From contig NZ_CP014578.1 in the NCBI RefSeq assembly GCF_001634365.1, forward strand, positions 4,154,001 to 4,218,000: DNA of 64,000 nucleotides. The letters are read 5' to 3'. This document shows, piece after piece, positions 8,530 to 18,766 of the stretch; position 1 is the stretch's first letter, and each line of letters opens with the position of its first letter. The position numbers were made by a program, and so were the translations under genes. The notes beneath the pieces were generated by a model. It made no database searches, was not told the origin of the DNA, and saw only the letters and a list, made by a program, of their open reading frames with translations. This stretch comes from Paraburkholderia phytofirmans OLGA172 (GTDB taxonomy: Bacteria; Pseudomonadota; Gammaproteobacteria; Burkholderiales; Burkholderiaceae).

Positions 8530-9213
8530 ATGACGCAATTCCGTATTGCCCCCAGCATCCTGTCCGCCGATTTCGCCCGCCTCGGCGAAGAAGTCCGCAA
8601 CGTTGTCGCCGCCGGCGCCGACTGGATTCACTTCGACGTGATGGACAACCACTACGTGCCGAACCTGACGATCGGCCCGCTCGTCTGCGAAGCGATCCGC
8701 CCGCACGTGGACGTGCCGATCGACGTGCACCTGATGGTGCGCCCCGTCGACCGCATCGTGCCGGACTTCGCCAAGGCCGGCGCGAACCTGATCAGCTTTC
8801 ACCCGGAAGGCTCGGACCATATCGACCGCACGCTGTCGCTGATTCGCGACCACGGTTGCAAGGCCGGCCTCGTGTTCAACCCGGCCACATCGCTGAGCCA
8901 TCTGGACTACGTGATGGACAAGATCGATCTGGTGCTGATCATGTCGGTGAATCCGGGCTTCGGCGGTCAATCGTTCATTCCTGAAGCGCTCGTCAAACTG
9001 CGCGAAGCGCGCAAGCGGATCGATGCCTACAAGGAAAAGACCGGTCGCGAGATTCATCTCGAAGTGGACGGTGGCGTGAAGGTCGACAACATCGCCGAAA
9101 TCGCAGCGGCTGGCGCGGACACATTCGTGGCAGGCTCTGCGATCTTCGGCGCGCCGGACCACAAGGCGGTGATCGACAAGATGCGCGCCGCACTCGCCAA
9201 TATCGAGCACTGA
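8530..9213 (+). CDS. rpe: Ribulose-phosphate 3-epimerase
   Basis: A 227-residue TIM-barrel enzyme interconverting ribulose 5-phosphate and xylulose 5-phosphate. Metal-site segments are visible: [12 protein letters not shown] at the N-terminus, [14 protein letters not shown] near residue 35, DVHLMV near 68, [10 protein letters not shown] near 140 and LEVDGGV near 177. It is the first gene of the rpe-gph pair that precedes the trp genes in many Burkholderiales. Confidence 0.96.
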   Translation: MTQFRIAPSILSADFARLGEEVRNVVAAGADWIHFDVMDNHYVPNLTIGPLVCEAIRPHVDVPIDVHLMVRPVDRIVPDFAKAGANLISFHPEGSDHIDRTLSLIRDHGCKAGLVFNPATSLSHLDYVMDKIDLVLIMSVNPGFGGQSFIPEALVKLREARKRIDAYKEKTGREIHLEVDGGVKVDNIAEIAAAGADTFVAGSAIFGAPDHKAVIDKMRAALANIEH

Positions 9214-9254
9214 TCGGACACCGATCGATCACCGGGATCCCGCACGCACCAAGC

Positions 9255-9971
9255 ATGACGACTTCATACCCTGCCCCGGCCTTCACCGGCCCGCGCCTGC
9301 AAGCTGCGATCATCGATCTGGACGGCACGATGATCGATACAGTCGACGATTTCACCGCCGGCCTGAACGGCATGCTTGCGCAACTCGACGCTGCGGAAAC
9401 ATCGCGCGAGGAAGTGATCGGCTACATCGGCAAGGGCTCGGAGAATCTGATTCGCAATGTGCTGGCTCAGCGCTTCGAAACGGACCACGCACAGGACCGT
9501 TTCGACGAAGCGCTCGCGATCTATCAAGAGGAGTACGCCAAGATCAACGGCGTGCACACGCGGCTGTACCCCGAGGTCGAAGCCGGTCTCAGCGCCATGC
9601 GCGATGCCGGCCTCAAACTCGCCTGCGTCACTAACAAGCCGCACCGTTTCGCGGTCGAATTGCTGGAGCAATACGGGCTCAGCCAGTATTTCAGCGTCGT
9701 GCTCGGCGGCGATAGCCTGCCGAAAAAGAAGCCGGATCCGCTGCCGATGCTCACCGCCGCGGTGCAGCTAGGCGTCGCGCCGGAAACCGCGGTGGCCATC
9801 GGCGATTCGGAAAACGATGCGCTGGCAGGCCGCGCGGCGGGCATGGCCACGCTGACGCTGCCGTACGGCTACAACCACGGCCGATCTATACAAGAAATAA
9901 AATCCGATGGTATAGTTGCCACGCTGCTCGACGCCGCGAAGGCTATTGCAGCGCACCATTCCACGACTTGA
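9255..9971 (+). CDS. gph: Phosphoglycolate phosphatase
   Basis: A 238-residue HAD-superfamily phosphatase. The nucleophile motif IDLDGTMIDT gives Asp21 and Asp23. CVTNKPHR is motif II, KKKPDPLPM motif III, and IGDSENDALAGRAAGM motif IV. It likely dephosphorylates 2-phosphoglycolate. It follows rpe by 41 nt. The last 30 codons include an unusually AT-rich patch (about 9885-9916) with promoter-like elements that may drive the trp leader. Confidence 0.93.
   Translation: MTTSYPAPAFTGPRLQAAIIDLDGTMIDTVDDFTAGLNGMLAQLDAAETSREEVIGYIGKGSENLIRNVLAQRFETDHAQDRFDEALAIYQEEYAKINGVHTRLYPEVEAGLSAMRDAGLKLACVTNKPHRFAVELLEQYGLSQYFSVVLGGDSLPKKKPDPLPMLTAAVQLGVAPETAVAIGDSENDALAGRAAGMATLTLPYGYNHGRSIQEIKSDGIVATLLDAAKAIAAHHSTT
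9887..9916 (+). promoter_or_regulatory. Candidate trp promoter inside the gph 3' end
   Basis: TATACA at 9887-9892 and TATAGT at 9911-9916 are separated by 18 bp, within an AT-rich island in GC-rich coding sequence. A start near 9923 would give a transcript beginning about 65 nt before the leader peptide. The -35 matches four of six consensus positions. Confidence 0.4.
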
Positions 9972-9987
9972 AAAGTCCCTCATCCTC

Positions 9988-10062
9988 ATGTTTCTGAATA
10001 AAAAACGGAGTCTGATTAGCATCGACCGGGGAGCCTGGCCCTGGCGTCGCTGGTCGCGCTAA
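9988..10062 (+). CDS. trpL: trp operon leader peptide
   Basis: A 24-codon open frame, ATG at 9988 and TAA at 10060-10062. It has three tryptophans near the end, Trp17, Trp19 and Trp22, in the segment GAWPWRRWSR. Three Trp in 24 codons directly upstream of trpE, with a terminator-like hairpin following within 20 nt, is the hallmark of ribosome-mediated attenuation. The ribosome-binding site is weak (AAAAG about 12 nt upstream). Confidence 0.75.
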   Translation: MFLNKKRSLISIDRGAWPWRRWSR

Positions 10063-10077
10063 CCTCGTCTGAGGTAC

Positions 10078-10107
10078 GCTGAAGCTCGTCTTCGGCAACC
10101 GTTTTTT
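10078..10107 (+). terminator. Candidate trp attenuator
   Basis: GCTGAAG (10078-10084) pairs with CTTCGGC (10090-10096) around the loop CTCGT, with one G-U pair. AACCG and a run of six T (10102-10107) follow. It starts 16 nt after the trpL stop. A perfect ACCTC/GAGGT hairpin at 10062-10075 lies between. CTCGTCT occurs at both 10064 and 10085 and could swap pairing partners; I could not fix the antiterminator by eye. Confidence 0.6.
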
Positions 10108-10341
10108 ACTTCGCTGCGCTCACGCGTTTTTTCCATCACCTTGTTTCGCTGCACTGGTTGATTTGGCGTTCGTGTACCCGCAAAGTACATGTATGCGCTG
10201 AAACCCCTTGCATGCGTCGATGGGAAACTCGCGCCGGTCGGTATCATCGTGTCGAAACGTCGAACGAACGCCTGACCGGCTGCGCAACGCCCCGCTTTGT
10301 CCGACGCATAGTGTCGTCTGACGTACGTACAGGATCGGAAC

Positions 10342-11835
10342 ATGACCGAACTCGAATTCCAGTCCCTCGCCAACGAGGGTTTCAACCGCATTCCGCTGAT
10401 CGCCGAAGCGCTCGCCGACCTCGAAACGCCGCTCTCGCTGTACCTGAAGCTCGCGCAGAGCGAACGCAACGGCGCCAACTCGTTCCTGCTGGAATCGGTG
10501 GTGGGCGGCGAACGCTTTGGCCGCTATTCGTTCATCGGCCTGCCGGCGCGCACGCTGCTGCGCACCCGCAACGGCGTGTCGGAAGTGGTGCAGGACGGCA
10601 AAGTCGTCGAAACGCATGAGGGCGATCCGCTCGAGTTCATCCAGCAATTCCAGGGCCGCTTCAAAGTGGCGCAGCGCCCCGGTCTGCCGCGTTTCGCGGG
10701 CGGGCTCGCAGGCTACTTCGGCTATGACGCGGTGCGCTACATCGAGAAAAAGCTCGCGCACACCGCACCGAAAGACGATCTGAACTTGCCGGACATTCAG
10801 TTGCTGCTCACCGAAGAAGTCGCGGTGATCGACAACCTCGCGGGCAAGCTCTACCTGGTGGTGTACTCGGATCCGACGCAGCCCGAGGCATACACAAAAG
10901 CCAAGCAGCGTCTGCGTGAATTGCGTCAGCGTTTGCGCACGACCGTGCAACCGCCGGTCACATCGGCCAGCGTGCGCACCGACACCTACCGCGAGTTCGC
11001 CAAAGACGATTACCTGGCCGCCGTGCGCAAGGCGAAGGAATACATCGCCGCCGGCGAGTTGATGCAGGTGCAGGTCGGCCAGCGTCTGATCAAGCCTTAC
11101 CGCGACAATCCGCTGTCGCTGTATCGCGCGCTGCGCTCGTTGAATCCGTCGCCGTACATGTACTACTACAACTTCGGCGACTTCCACGTGGTCGGCGCGT
11201 CGCCGGAAATTCTGGTGCGCCAGGAAAAGCGCGGCGAAGATCGCATCGTGACGATCCGGCCGCTCGCCGGCACGCGTCCGCGTGGCAACACGCCGGAACG
11301 CGACGCAGAACTCGCCACCGAACTGCTGAACGATCCGAAGGAAATCGCCGAACACGTCATGCTGATCGACCTCGCGCGTAACGACGTGGGCCGCATCGCC
11401 CAGATCGGCTCGGTGGTCGTCACCGACAAGATGGTGATCGAAAAGTACTCGCACGTGCAGCACATTGTGAGTTCGGTCGAAGGCAAGCTGAAGCCGGGCA
11501 CCACCAATTTCGACGTGCTGCGCGCCACCTTCCCGGCCGGCACGCTATCCGGCGCGCCGAAGGTTCGCGCGATGGAATTGATCGACGAACTGGAACCGGT
11601 CAAGCGTGGCCTCTACGGCGGCGCCGTCGGCTATCTGTCGTTCACCGGCGAAATGGATCTCGCCATTACGATCCGCACCGGCGTGATCGCAAACGGCAAT
11701 CTGTATGTGCAGGCGGCAGCGGGTGTAGTCGCGGATTCGGTGCCGGAATCCGAATGGCAAGAGACCGAGAACAAGGCGCGTGCTGTGCTGCGCGCCGCCG
11801 AGCAGGTTCAAGACGGCCTCGATAGCGACTTCTGA
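10342..11835 (+). CDS. trpE: Anthranilate synthase component I
   Basis: A 497-residue chorismate-binding enzyme that converts chorismate plus ammonia to anthranilate. The C-terminal half shows the family signatures: [55 protein letters not shown] and [11 protein letters not shown]. The N-terminal NSFLLESV lies where the feedback Trp-binding LLES element is found in TrpE, suggesting Trp inhibition. It leads the trpE-G-D-C set and is probably controlled by the leader upstream. trpF, trpB and trpA are not in the window. Confidence 0.96.
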   Translation: MTELEFQSLANEGFNRIPLIAEALADLETPLSLYLKLAQSERNGANSFLLESVVGGERFGRYSFIGLPARTLLRTRNGVSEVVQDGKVVETHEGDPLEFIQQFQGRFKVAQRPGLPRFAGGLAGYFGYDAVRYIEKKLAHTAPKDDLNLPDIQLLLTEEVAVIDNLAGKLYLVVYSDPTQPEAYTKAKQRLRELRQRLRTTVQPPVTSASVRTDTYREFAKDDYLAAVRKAKEYIAAGELMQVQVGQRLIKPYRDNPLSLYRALRSLNPSPYMYYYNFGDFHVVGASPEILVRQEKRGEDRIVTIRPLAGTRPRGNTPERDAELATELLNDPKEIAEHVMLIDLARNDVGRIAQIGSVVVTDKMVIEKYSHVQHIVSSVEGKLKPGTTNFDVLRATFPAGTLSGAPKVRAMELIDELEPVKRGLYGGAVGYLSFTGEMDLAITIRTGVIANGNLYVQAAAGVVADSVPESEWQETENKARAVLRAAEQVQDGLDSDF

Positions 11836-11848
11836 CCGGAGATACACC

Positions 11849-12436
<588 letters not shown>

Positions 12437-12453
12437 TGAAGAGAGACGAAATC

Positions 12454-13485
12454 ATGTCGATTACGCCCCAGGAAGCGCTGCAACGCACGATCGAGCACCG
12501 CGAAATTTTCCACGACGAAATGCTGCATCTGATGCGGCTCATCATGCGCGGCGAACTGTCGCCCGTGATGTCGGCGGCGATCATCACCGGCTTGCGCGTC
12601 AAAAAAGAGACCATCGGCGAAATCACCGCTGCCGCTACGGTGATGCGTGAATTTGCCCGACACGTCGAGGTGCAGGACAACTCGAACTTCGTCGATATCG
12701 TCGGCACCGGCGGCGACGGCTCGCAAACCTTCAACATTTCCACTGCAAGCATGTTCGTTTCGGCTGCGGCGGGCGCCAAGGTCGCGAAGCATGGTGGCCG
12801 CAGCGTGTCGAGCAAGTCGGGCAGCGCGGACGTCCTTGAAGCACTCGGCGTGAATATCGATCTGCAGCCGGAACAGGTGGCGGCTTCGATTGCGGAAACC
12901 GGCATGGGCTTCATGTTCGCGCCGAACCATCATCCGGCGATGAAAAACATCGCGCCGGTGCGCCGCGAGCTCGGCGTGCGGACCATCTTCAATATTCTCG
13001 GGCCGCTGACCAATCCGGCCGGCGCACCGAATCAGCTGATGGGCGTATTCCACGCCGACCTCGTCGGCATTCAGGTGCGCGTGATGCAGCGCCTAGGCGC
13101 GAAACACGTGCTGGTGGTGTACGGTATGGACGGCATGGACGAAGTCTCGCTCGGCGCAGCCACGCAAGTCGGCGAACTGCGTGACGGCGAGGTGCACGAA
13201 TACGAGATCCATCCCGAGGACTTCGGCATGCAGATGGTGTCGAACCGCACACTGAAAGTGGCCGACGCGGCCGAATCCAAACTGATGCTGCTCGAAGCGC
13301 TCGACAACAAGCCGGGCGTCGCGCGTGAAATCGTCACGCTGAACGCGGGCACGGCCCTCTATTCGGCGAACGTGGCGGCGTCGATTGCAGACGGCATCCA
13401 GTTGGCGCGCGAAGCGATCGCGAGCGGCAAGGCTCGCGCGAAGGTCGACGAACTGATCCGCTTCACCCAGCAATTCAAGCAGTAA
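12454..13485 (+). CDS. trpD: Anthranilate phosphoribosyltransferase
   Basis: A 343-residue enzyme transferring phosphoribose from PRPP to anthranilate. Signatures are [17 protein letters not shown] near residue 82, [21 protein letters not shown] near 110 and [36 protein letters not shown] prefer the ATG at 12454, which gives the usual [10 protein letters not shown]-terminus; an in-frame ATG at 12436 overlaps the trpG stop and would add six residues. Confidence 0.95.
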   Translation: MSITPQEALQRTIEHREIFHDEMLHLMRLIMRGELSPVMSAAIITGLRVKKETIGEITAAATVMREFARHVEVQDNSNFVDIVGTGGDGSQTFNISTASMFVSAAAGAKVAKHGGRSVSSKSGSADVLEALGVNIDLQPEQVAASIAETGMGFMFAPNHHPAMKNIAPVRRELGVRTIFNILGPLTNPAGAPNQLMGVFHADLVGIQVRVMQRLGAKHVLVVYGMDGMDEVSLGAATQVGELRDGEVHEYEIHPEDFGMQMVSNRTLKVADAAESKLMLLEALDNKPGVAREIVTLNAGTALYSANVAASIADGIQLAREAIASGKARAKVDELIRFTQQFKQ

Positions 13486-13503
13486 CTACGTAGCGAGATA
13501 CTC

Positions 13504-14289
13504 ATGAGCGACATCCTCGACCGCATCATCGCGGTCAAACGCGAAGAAGTGCGCGCGGCCGAACAGAGCGCGCCGCTCGAAGCACTGCGCCTCGAAGCTT
13601 CGTCGCGCGACATCCGCGATTTCGTCGGCGCCTTGCGCGCGAAACACGCGGCAGGTCTGGCCGCTGTCATTTCCGAAGTGAAGAAAGCGAGCCCGTCGAA
13701 AGGCGTGCTGCGCGAAAACTTCGTGCCGGCCGAGATTGCCCGTTCGTATGAAAAGCACGGTGCAGCCTGCTTGTCCGTCCTCACCGACGTGCAGTTCTTC
13801 CAGGGCAGCGTGGCGTATCTGCAGGAAGCGCGCGCCGCCTGCAGTCTGCCGGTGCTGCGCAAAGACTTCATCGTCGATCCGTACCAGATCGTCGAAGCCC
13901 GCGCGATGGGTGCAGACGCGATTCTGCTGATTGCCGCCGCTTTGGAAACCTCGCAGATGCAGGACCTGGAAGCGCTCGCGCATTCGCTGGGGCTCGCGGT
14001 GCTGGTCGAGGTGCACGACAGCAAAGAGCTGACGGAAGCGCTCACGCTGAAGACGCCCCTGATCGGTATCAACAACCGCAATCTGCGCACCTTCGAAACG
14101 TCGATCGAGACGACCATCGGCATGCTCGACTCGATTCCTGACGACCGTATCGTCGTTACGGAGTCGGGCATTCTGTCGCGTCAGGATGTCGAGCGTCTGC
14201 GGGCGATGGACGTGCATACGTTCCTCGTCGGCGAGGCATTCATGCGCGCAGAAGAGCCGGGCGTGGAACTTGCGCGGATGTTTTTCTAA
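13504..14289 (+). CDS. trpC: Indole-3-glycerol-phosphate synthase
   Basis: A 261-residue TIM-barrel enzyme that closes the indole ring from CdRP. It shows [13 protein letters not shown] near residue 58, [12 protein letters not shown] near 118, [19 protein letters not shown] and VTESGI, with the catalytic Lys and Glu residues in place. It is monofunctional: no trpF domain follows, so the PRAI step must be encoded elsewhere. It starts 18 nt after trpD. Confidence 0.96.
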   Translation: MSDILDRIIAVKREEVRAAEQSAPLEALRLEASSRDIRDFVGALRAKHAAGLAAVISEVKKASPSKGVLRENFVPAEIARSYEKHGAACLSVLTDVQFFQGSVAYLQEARAACSLPVLRKDFIVDPYQIVEARAMGADAILLIAAALETSQMQDLEALAHSLGLAVLVEVHDSKELTEALTLKTPLIGINNRNLRTFETSIETTIGMLDSIPDDRIVVTESGILSRQDVERLRAMDVHTFLVGEAFMRAEEPGVELARMFF

Positions 14290-14328
14290 ACGCAGGTTCA
14301 ACACGCAGGCTACGTAGCGGAGCAAGTC

Positions 14329-14955
14329 ATGGGCATGGAACGTGAAATCAAGCTGACACTGCCGGTGAGCCAGGTGAGCGCGGCGACGCAGTGGTTCGTC
14401 GCGCGCACCGGCGACGAGGGCCGCCCGATCGAGTTGGCGAATATCTACTTCGACACGCCGAAACTGGCGCTGGCTAATTCGAAAAGCGCGCTGCGTCTGC
14501 GGCATACGCCGGACGGCTGGCTGCAAACCTTTAAGACAGTGGGCAACGCCAAGGATGGTCTGCACAGCCGGCACGAATGGGAAATGGCGGTGGCAGGCGA
14601 AAAACTCGAAATCGACGCACTGCTGCACGCATGCGACGAACCTGCTGCCGCTGAGGCCTTGCGCCAGGCGGCGCCGGAGTTGATCGAACTGTTCCGCACG
14701 AACTTCACGCGCACGCTGTGGAATGTCGAACTGGAAGGCTCGGAAGTCGAAGCCGCGATCGACCAGGGCGACGTTATTGCTGAGGTGAACGGCGAGGCGC
14801 GCCGCGCTCCGATTTCCGAAGTCGAACTTGAACTGAAAACCGGCGACGAAACGGCGCTTAATGTGCTGGCGAAAGAACTCGGCAAGCAGGTAGATGGGCT
14901 GGCTCCAGACAATATGAGCAAAGCTCAGCGCGGCTATCAATTGCGGGCGGGTTAG
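14329..14955 (+). CDS. CYTH domain protein, probable inorganic triphosphatase
   Basis: A 208-residue protein with the ExExK signature EREIK at the N-terminus, typical of the CYTH/triphosphate tunnel metalloenzyme fold. Further supporting segments are ANIYFDTPKLALA, LRLRHTPDGWLQTFKT and the acidic strand VELELKTGD. Related YgiF-type proteins hydrolyse inorganic triphosphate, but the C-terminal CHAD domain of YgiF is missing. A second ATG at 14335 is possible. It follows trpC by 39 nt and may be co-transcribed. The substrate is not established from sequence. Confidence 0.8.
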   Translation: MGMEREIKLTLPVSQVSAATQWFVARTGDEGRPIELANIYFDTPKLALANSKSALRLRHTPDGWLQTFKTVGNAKDGLHSRHEWEMAVAGEKLEIDALLHACDEPAAAEALRQAAPELIELFRTNFTRTLWNVELEGSEVEAAIDQGDVIAEVNGEARRAPISEVELELKTGDETALNVLAKELGKQVDGLAPDNMSKAQRGYQLRAG

Positions 14956-15117
14956 ACCCTCGGCGTCTGCGACGCGTGGGTTTGTGTCGCTACGTTTGTT
15001 TCCGCATTTCTGTTCGCAATACAGCCAGCCCCGCCGCCGGTCGCACGCCAGCACAATGCGCGGTCTTGCGCCGCACAAACTTGAGCTAGTCGGCGTTTGC
15101 TGCGACACTTCCCCGCC

Positions 15118-15960
15118 ATGACCTCAGCTTCCCGCACCCGCTCCAATCCGTCGCAAGCCTCGTTGTTCGGCGACGCGTCTGCCACGCCGGCCGTCGCAAC
15201 AGCGCAGCCCCAGCAGACACCCGCAGCCGCCGGCGCACCACCGCCGACGCTCGAAGCCCAATTCGCCGCCCTGCCCCCGGCCTGGCGCGCACACCTTACG
15301 CCGTTCATCGAAAGCGACGCCTACGCGCCGCTGTGCCGTTTCGTCGACGGTGAGCGGGCGGCCGGCAAAACCGTCTATCCTGCCGACGTCTTCCGGGCTC
15401 TGCGCCTCACCAGTCCGGACGAAGTCAAAGTCGTGATCCTCGGCCAGGACCCGTATCACGGCGAAGACCGCGGCACGCCGCAAGCACACGGCCTGGCGTT
15501 TTCAGTGGCGCCGAACGTGCGCACGCCGCCGTCGCTGCGCAACATCTTCAAGGAAATCGCCGCGAGCCTCGGCCACGAGCCGCCGCGTCATGGCTGCCTC
15601 GACACATGGGCCCGACAGGGCGTGCTGCTGTTGAACACCGTGCTAACCGTCGAGCGCGATTCGGCCGCGAGTCACGCGAAACGCGGCTGGGAGAAATGCA
15701 CCGACACGCTGATCCACGAACTGGCCATGCGCCACGACGGCCTCGTATTCATGCTGTGGGGCGCCCATGCGCAAGCCAAGCGCGCGCTGCTCGGCGGCAA
15801 GTCGCATTATGTGCTGGAGGCGCCGCACCCGTCGCCGCTGTCGGCGCATCGCGGCTTTCTCGGCTGTGGGCACTTTGCGTCGGCTAACGAATATCTCGTG
15901 AAGCACGGCCGTACGCCGATCGATTGGCGCTTGCCCGACGAAGCGCAGATGCTGGCGTAA
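15118..15960 (+). CDS. ung: Uracil-DNA glycosylase
   Basis: A 280-residue family 1 UDG that removes uracil from DNA. The catalytic water-activating Asp111 is in [22 protein letters not shown], and the [10 protein letters not shown] loop provides His237. It has an unusually long, Ala/Pro/Gln-rich N-terminal extension (residues about 1-55) with SQASLFGD, resembling a clamp-binding motif. The start at 15118 is preferred to a TTG at 15097. It is closed by the hairpin at 16049. Confidence 0.95.
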   Translation: MTSASRTRSNPSQASLFGDASATPAVATAQPQQTPAAAGAPPPTLEAQFAALPPAWRAHLTPFIESDAYAPLCRFVDGERAAGKTVYPADVFRALRLTSPDEVKVVILGQDPYHGEDRGTPQAHGLAFSVAPNVRTPPSLRNIFKEIAASLGHEPPRHGCLDTWARQGVLLLNTVLTVERDSAASHAKRGWEKCTDTLIHELAMRHDGLVFMLWGAHAQAKRALLGGKSHYVLEAPHPSPLSAHRGFLGCGHFASANEYLVKHGRTPIDWRLPDEAQMLA

Positions 15961-16048
15961 GGCTAATCGCGCGAGACACGCCGACGCCGGGCAGCAACTG
16001 TAAACCGGGGGCCAAGGACCGCTAGTCCAGGATCACAGCCGCAAAAGC

Positions 16049-16085
16049 AAAACGCCACGGAACTCATATCCCGTGGCGTTTTTTC
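16049..16085. terminator. Bidirectional terminator between ung and azoR
   Basis: AAAACGCCACGG pairs with CCGTGGCGTTTT around a 10-nt loop. T-runs lie on both strands. It sits between the convergent ung and azoR. Confidence 0.88.
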
Positions 16086-16130
16086 ATCCCACCGCGCCGC
16101 GATCACGCGGCGCGAGATAAACCTCAAACT

Positions 16131-16727
16131 TTACGCAGCAGCGATCGCTTCACGCGCGCTAGCCAGCGCTGCATCTGCAGCGTCCGGGCCCATGTTCAGG
16201 CCTTCGGCGTAGATGAAGTTCACGTCGGTCATGCCGAGGAAGCCCAGGAAGCTCTTCAGATACGGCGTTTGGCTGTCGTTCGGGGTGCCTGCATACTTGC
16301 CGCCACGAGCCGAAACGACGAACACCTTCTTGCCCTTCACAAGACCTTCCGGACCATTCGCCGTGTACTGGAACGTGATACCGGCGCGTGCGATGAAGTC
16401 GAAGTACGTCTTCAGTTGCGACGAGATGCCGAAGTTGTACATCGGGGCGCCGATCACGACGACGTCGGCGGCTTGCAGTTCGGCGATCAGTGCTTCGCTG
16501 CGCGCAGACATCGCGGCTTGTTCCGGCGTGCGCTGGTCAGCCGGCGTGAAGAACGCGCCGAGGACGGCGTCGTCCAGATGCGGCAGCGGTTCAGCTTGCA
16601 GGTTACGGACGACGACTTGCGCGCCCGGATTCGATTGTTGCAGCTTTGCGGTCAGCTCGTTGACGAGCAGCGTCGAGTTTGCGCCTTGCGAGCGGGCTGC
16701 CGAGTTGATTTGCAGGATCGTGGTCAT
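16131..16727 (-). CDS. azoR: FMN-dependent NADH:quinone/azoreductase
   Basis: A 198-residue flavodoxin-like oxidoreductase of the AzoR family that reduces quinones and azo compounds with NADH. It shows the FMN-phosphate loop [12 protein letters not shown] near residue 8, [18 protein letters not shown] near 95 and SARGGKY near 140. The start at 16727 follows a GGAGT-like site; an upstream in-frame ATG at 16772 is less likely. Confidence 0.92.
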   Translation of the reverse strand: MTTILQINSAARSQGANSTLLVNELTAKLQQSNPGAQVVVRNLQAEPLPHLDDAVLGAFFTPADQRTPEQAAMSARSEALIAELQAADVVVIGAPMYNFGISSQLKTYFDFIARAGITFQYTANGPEGLVKGKKVFVVSARGGKYAGTPNDSQTPYLKSFLGFLGMTDVNFIYAEGLNMGPDAADAALASAREAIAAA

Positions 16728-16880
16728 GGTTGACTCCAGTAGGGGCGCGCAGTGTTGCGCGAGTGGAGCCATTGTGGTTTTTTACTGCCCCGGGAAAAAG
16801 CCACCCGGCAGCGAAGGATTGTTGCACTGGTAGAACAATCCCCCGCTTTGAACCGCCGACTAGCACCGCCGAGATTACGA

Positions 16881-18671
16881 TCAACTTGCGATCCAGCGCT
16901 CCCGCGCCTTGCGCGCGGCAGCCCGCTTGTCGCTCACGGCGAGCTTGTAGCGCGACACCTCAGGCCCGTCCAGCTTGACTTGCGCGGTACGCAGTTCGTC
17001 GCGGCGGAAGGCATGGACTTCGACTTTTGCACCCGGCAAATAGCGCGACAGCAGCGAATCAAGATTCGAGCCGGTTACGCGCAGACCGTCGAGCGCGATC
17101 AGCACGTCGCCCGCCGAGAGGCCGGCTTTTTGCGCGGCGCCGCCGTCGTGAACCGCCGCCAGTGTGCAATCCGCGCCGCCGCGCACGCGCGCGCCGAGCG
17201 ACGGCTTGCCGTTCTTTTCCAATTCCGGCGCGAGCGTGACGCCGAACGGCACGAGCAGCGTCTCGAGGGGCAGATCGCCCGTGCCGTACACGGCTTCGGC
17301 GAACAATTCGCCCAGCTGCACGCCGGTCGCTTCGGCAAAAATCGCCTCGATCTCACCTTCTTCGACGCCGACGGGCTTGCCACGATAGAAGTCGCGCCCA
17401 AACCGCTGCCACAGCAGGCGCATCACGTCGTCGAGCGATTGGCGGTTATTGGTCTGCGCGCGAATCGTCAGATCGAACGCGAGCGCAACCAGCGAGCCCT
17501 TGGTGTAATAGCTGACAATCGCGTTCGGCGCGTTTTCATCCTGCCGATAGTATTTGACCCAGGCGTCGAACGAGCTTTCGGCCACCGTCTGCTTCAGACG
17601 GCCACTGCCCCGCAGCACGCCGCCAATCACCTTGCCGAGCATGCCGAAATACTCGTCTTGCGAGATCAGGCCGCTGCGCACGAGGATCAGGTCGTCGTAG
17701 TAAGAGGTGAAGCCTTCGAACAGCCACAGCAGCGGCGTGTAGTTTTCGACGCTCAAGTCGTACGGCGCAAACACGGCCGGCTTGATGCGCTTCACATTCC
17801 AGGTGTGAAAGTATTCGTGGCTGCACAGGCCGAGGTAGGTTCGGTAGCCCTCGGTGGCCGCGTCGCGGCCTACCACCGGCAGATCGCCGCGATTGCAGAT
17901 CAGCGCGGTCGAGGCGCGATGTTCCAGTCCGCCATAACCATCGGTGACGGCCTGGGTCATGAACACGTAACGGTCCATGGGCGCCTTCTTCGACTTCGGC
18001 TCGAACAACGCGATCTGCGCTTCGCAGATGCGCTTCAGATCGGCGGACAGACGCGCCATATCAAGCCCGACCACGCGCCCCGCGACCACGATATCGTGTG
18101 GTACGCCGTGCGCCTTGAACGTCTCCAGCGCGAACTCACCCAACGTGACCGGGTGATCGATCAGCTCGTCATAGTTCTGCGCACGATACTCGCCGAAGCC
18201 GTAGCGCTTCGTGCCGCGCATCTCCGGTAGCGCGGTCGCGACACGCCAGTTGCGATGCGCCGCGCCTTCCGGCTTCTGGATATCGACCACACACTGTGCT
18301 TCCTCGTGACCGAGCGGCGACAGGAACACGCTGGTGCCGTTGAAAAAGCCCGTCGTCTCGTCAAGATGCGCCGCGCGCACCGACAGATCCCATGCATACA
18401 CCTCGTAGCGCAGCGTTAGCGCGCCTTTGACCGGCGCTGCCTGCCACGTGTGCTTGTCGGTCTTTTCGACGCGCACCTTCCGCCCCGCGTCATTGGTGGC
18501 GCGCAGCGTGACGATGTTGCGGGCAAATTCGCGCACCATATAGCTGCCGGGAATCCACACCGGCAGCATGAAACGCTGGCCGGCCGGATCGGGATCGGCA
18601 ACGGTCACGGTGACTTCGAACAGATGGGCGGCGGGTTGTTTGGGAACGATGGTGTAGCGGATCGGCTTCAT
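16881..18671 (-). CDS. M61 family metallopeptidase with PDZ domain
   Basis: A 596-residue protein of the glycyl-aminopeptidase-like M61 family. The zinc motif HEYFH is at residues 285-289, followed by TWNVKRIKP. The downstream glutamate ligand is in LWLFEGFTSYYDDL. The N-terminal beta region shows LPVWIPGSYMVREFARN. The C-terminal part has a PDZ-like segment (VHDGGAAQKAGLSAGDVL, then LIALDGL). There is no signal peptide, so cytosolic action is likely. It lies downstream of dsbC on the same strand but behind a strong hairpin. Confidence 0.9.
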   Translation of the reverse strand: MKPIRYTIVPKQPAAHLFEVTVTVADPDPAGQRFMLPVWIPGSYMVREFARNIVTLRATNDAGRKVRVEKTDKHTWQAAPVKGALTLRYEVYAWDLSVRAAHLDETTGFFNGTSVFLSPLGHEEAQCVVDIQKPEGAAHRNWRVATALPEMRGTKRYGFGEYRAQNYDELIDHPVTLGEFALETFKAHGVPHDIVVAGRVVGLDMARLSADLKRICEAQIALFEPKSKKAPMDRYVFMTQAVTDGYGGLEHRASTALICNRGDLPVVGRDAATEGYRTYLGLCSHEYFHTWNVKRIKPAVFAPYDLSVENYTPLLWLFEGFTSYYDDLILVRSGLISQDEYFGMLGKVIGGVLRGSGRLKQTVAESSFDAWVKYYRQDENAPNAIVSYYTKGSLVALAFDLTIRAQTNNRQSLDDVMRLLWQRFGRDFYRGKPVGVEEGEIEAIFAEATGVQLGELFAEAVYGTGDLPLETLLVPFGVTLAPELEKNGKPSLGARVRGGADCTLAAVHDGGAAQKAGLSAGDVLIALDGLRVTGSNLDSLLSRYLPGAKVEVHAFRRDELRTAQVKLDGPEVSRYKLAVSDKRAAARKARERWIAS

Positions 18672-18719
18672 CGGCGGCGATTAGGAAGTTTCTGGCGGAG
18701 CGGTTCAGGGCTTGATGTG

Positions 18720-18746
18720 AAAGGAGGCGCACTGCGCGCCTCCTTT
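18720..18746 (-). terminator. Terminator after dsbC
   Basis: AAAGGAGGCGC pairs perfectly with GCGCCTCCTTT around the 5-nt loop ACTGC. It sits 20 bp past the dsbC stop and separates it from the M61 gene. Confidence 0.75.
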
Positions 18747-18766
18747 CTTCGACTTGTGCTGCGTGC

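Larger units (their letters stand above)
9972..10341 (+). other. trp leader region
   Basis: A 370-bp gap between gph and trpE. It contains the leader peptide gene at 9988-10062, a small hairpin at 10062-10075, the attenuator-like hairpin at 10078-10107, and about 230 bp of further leader with no clear gene. Confidence 0.6.

Noticed and set aside
10111..10134. Second terminator in the trp leader
   Set aside because: A six-T run at 10127-10132 has only a 3-bp possible stem before it.
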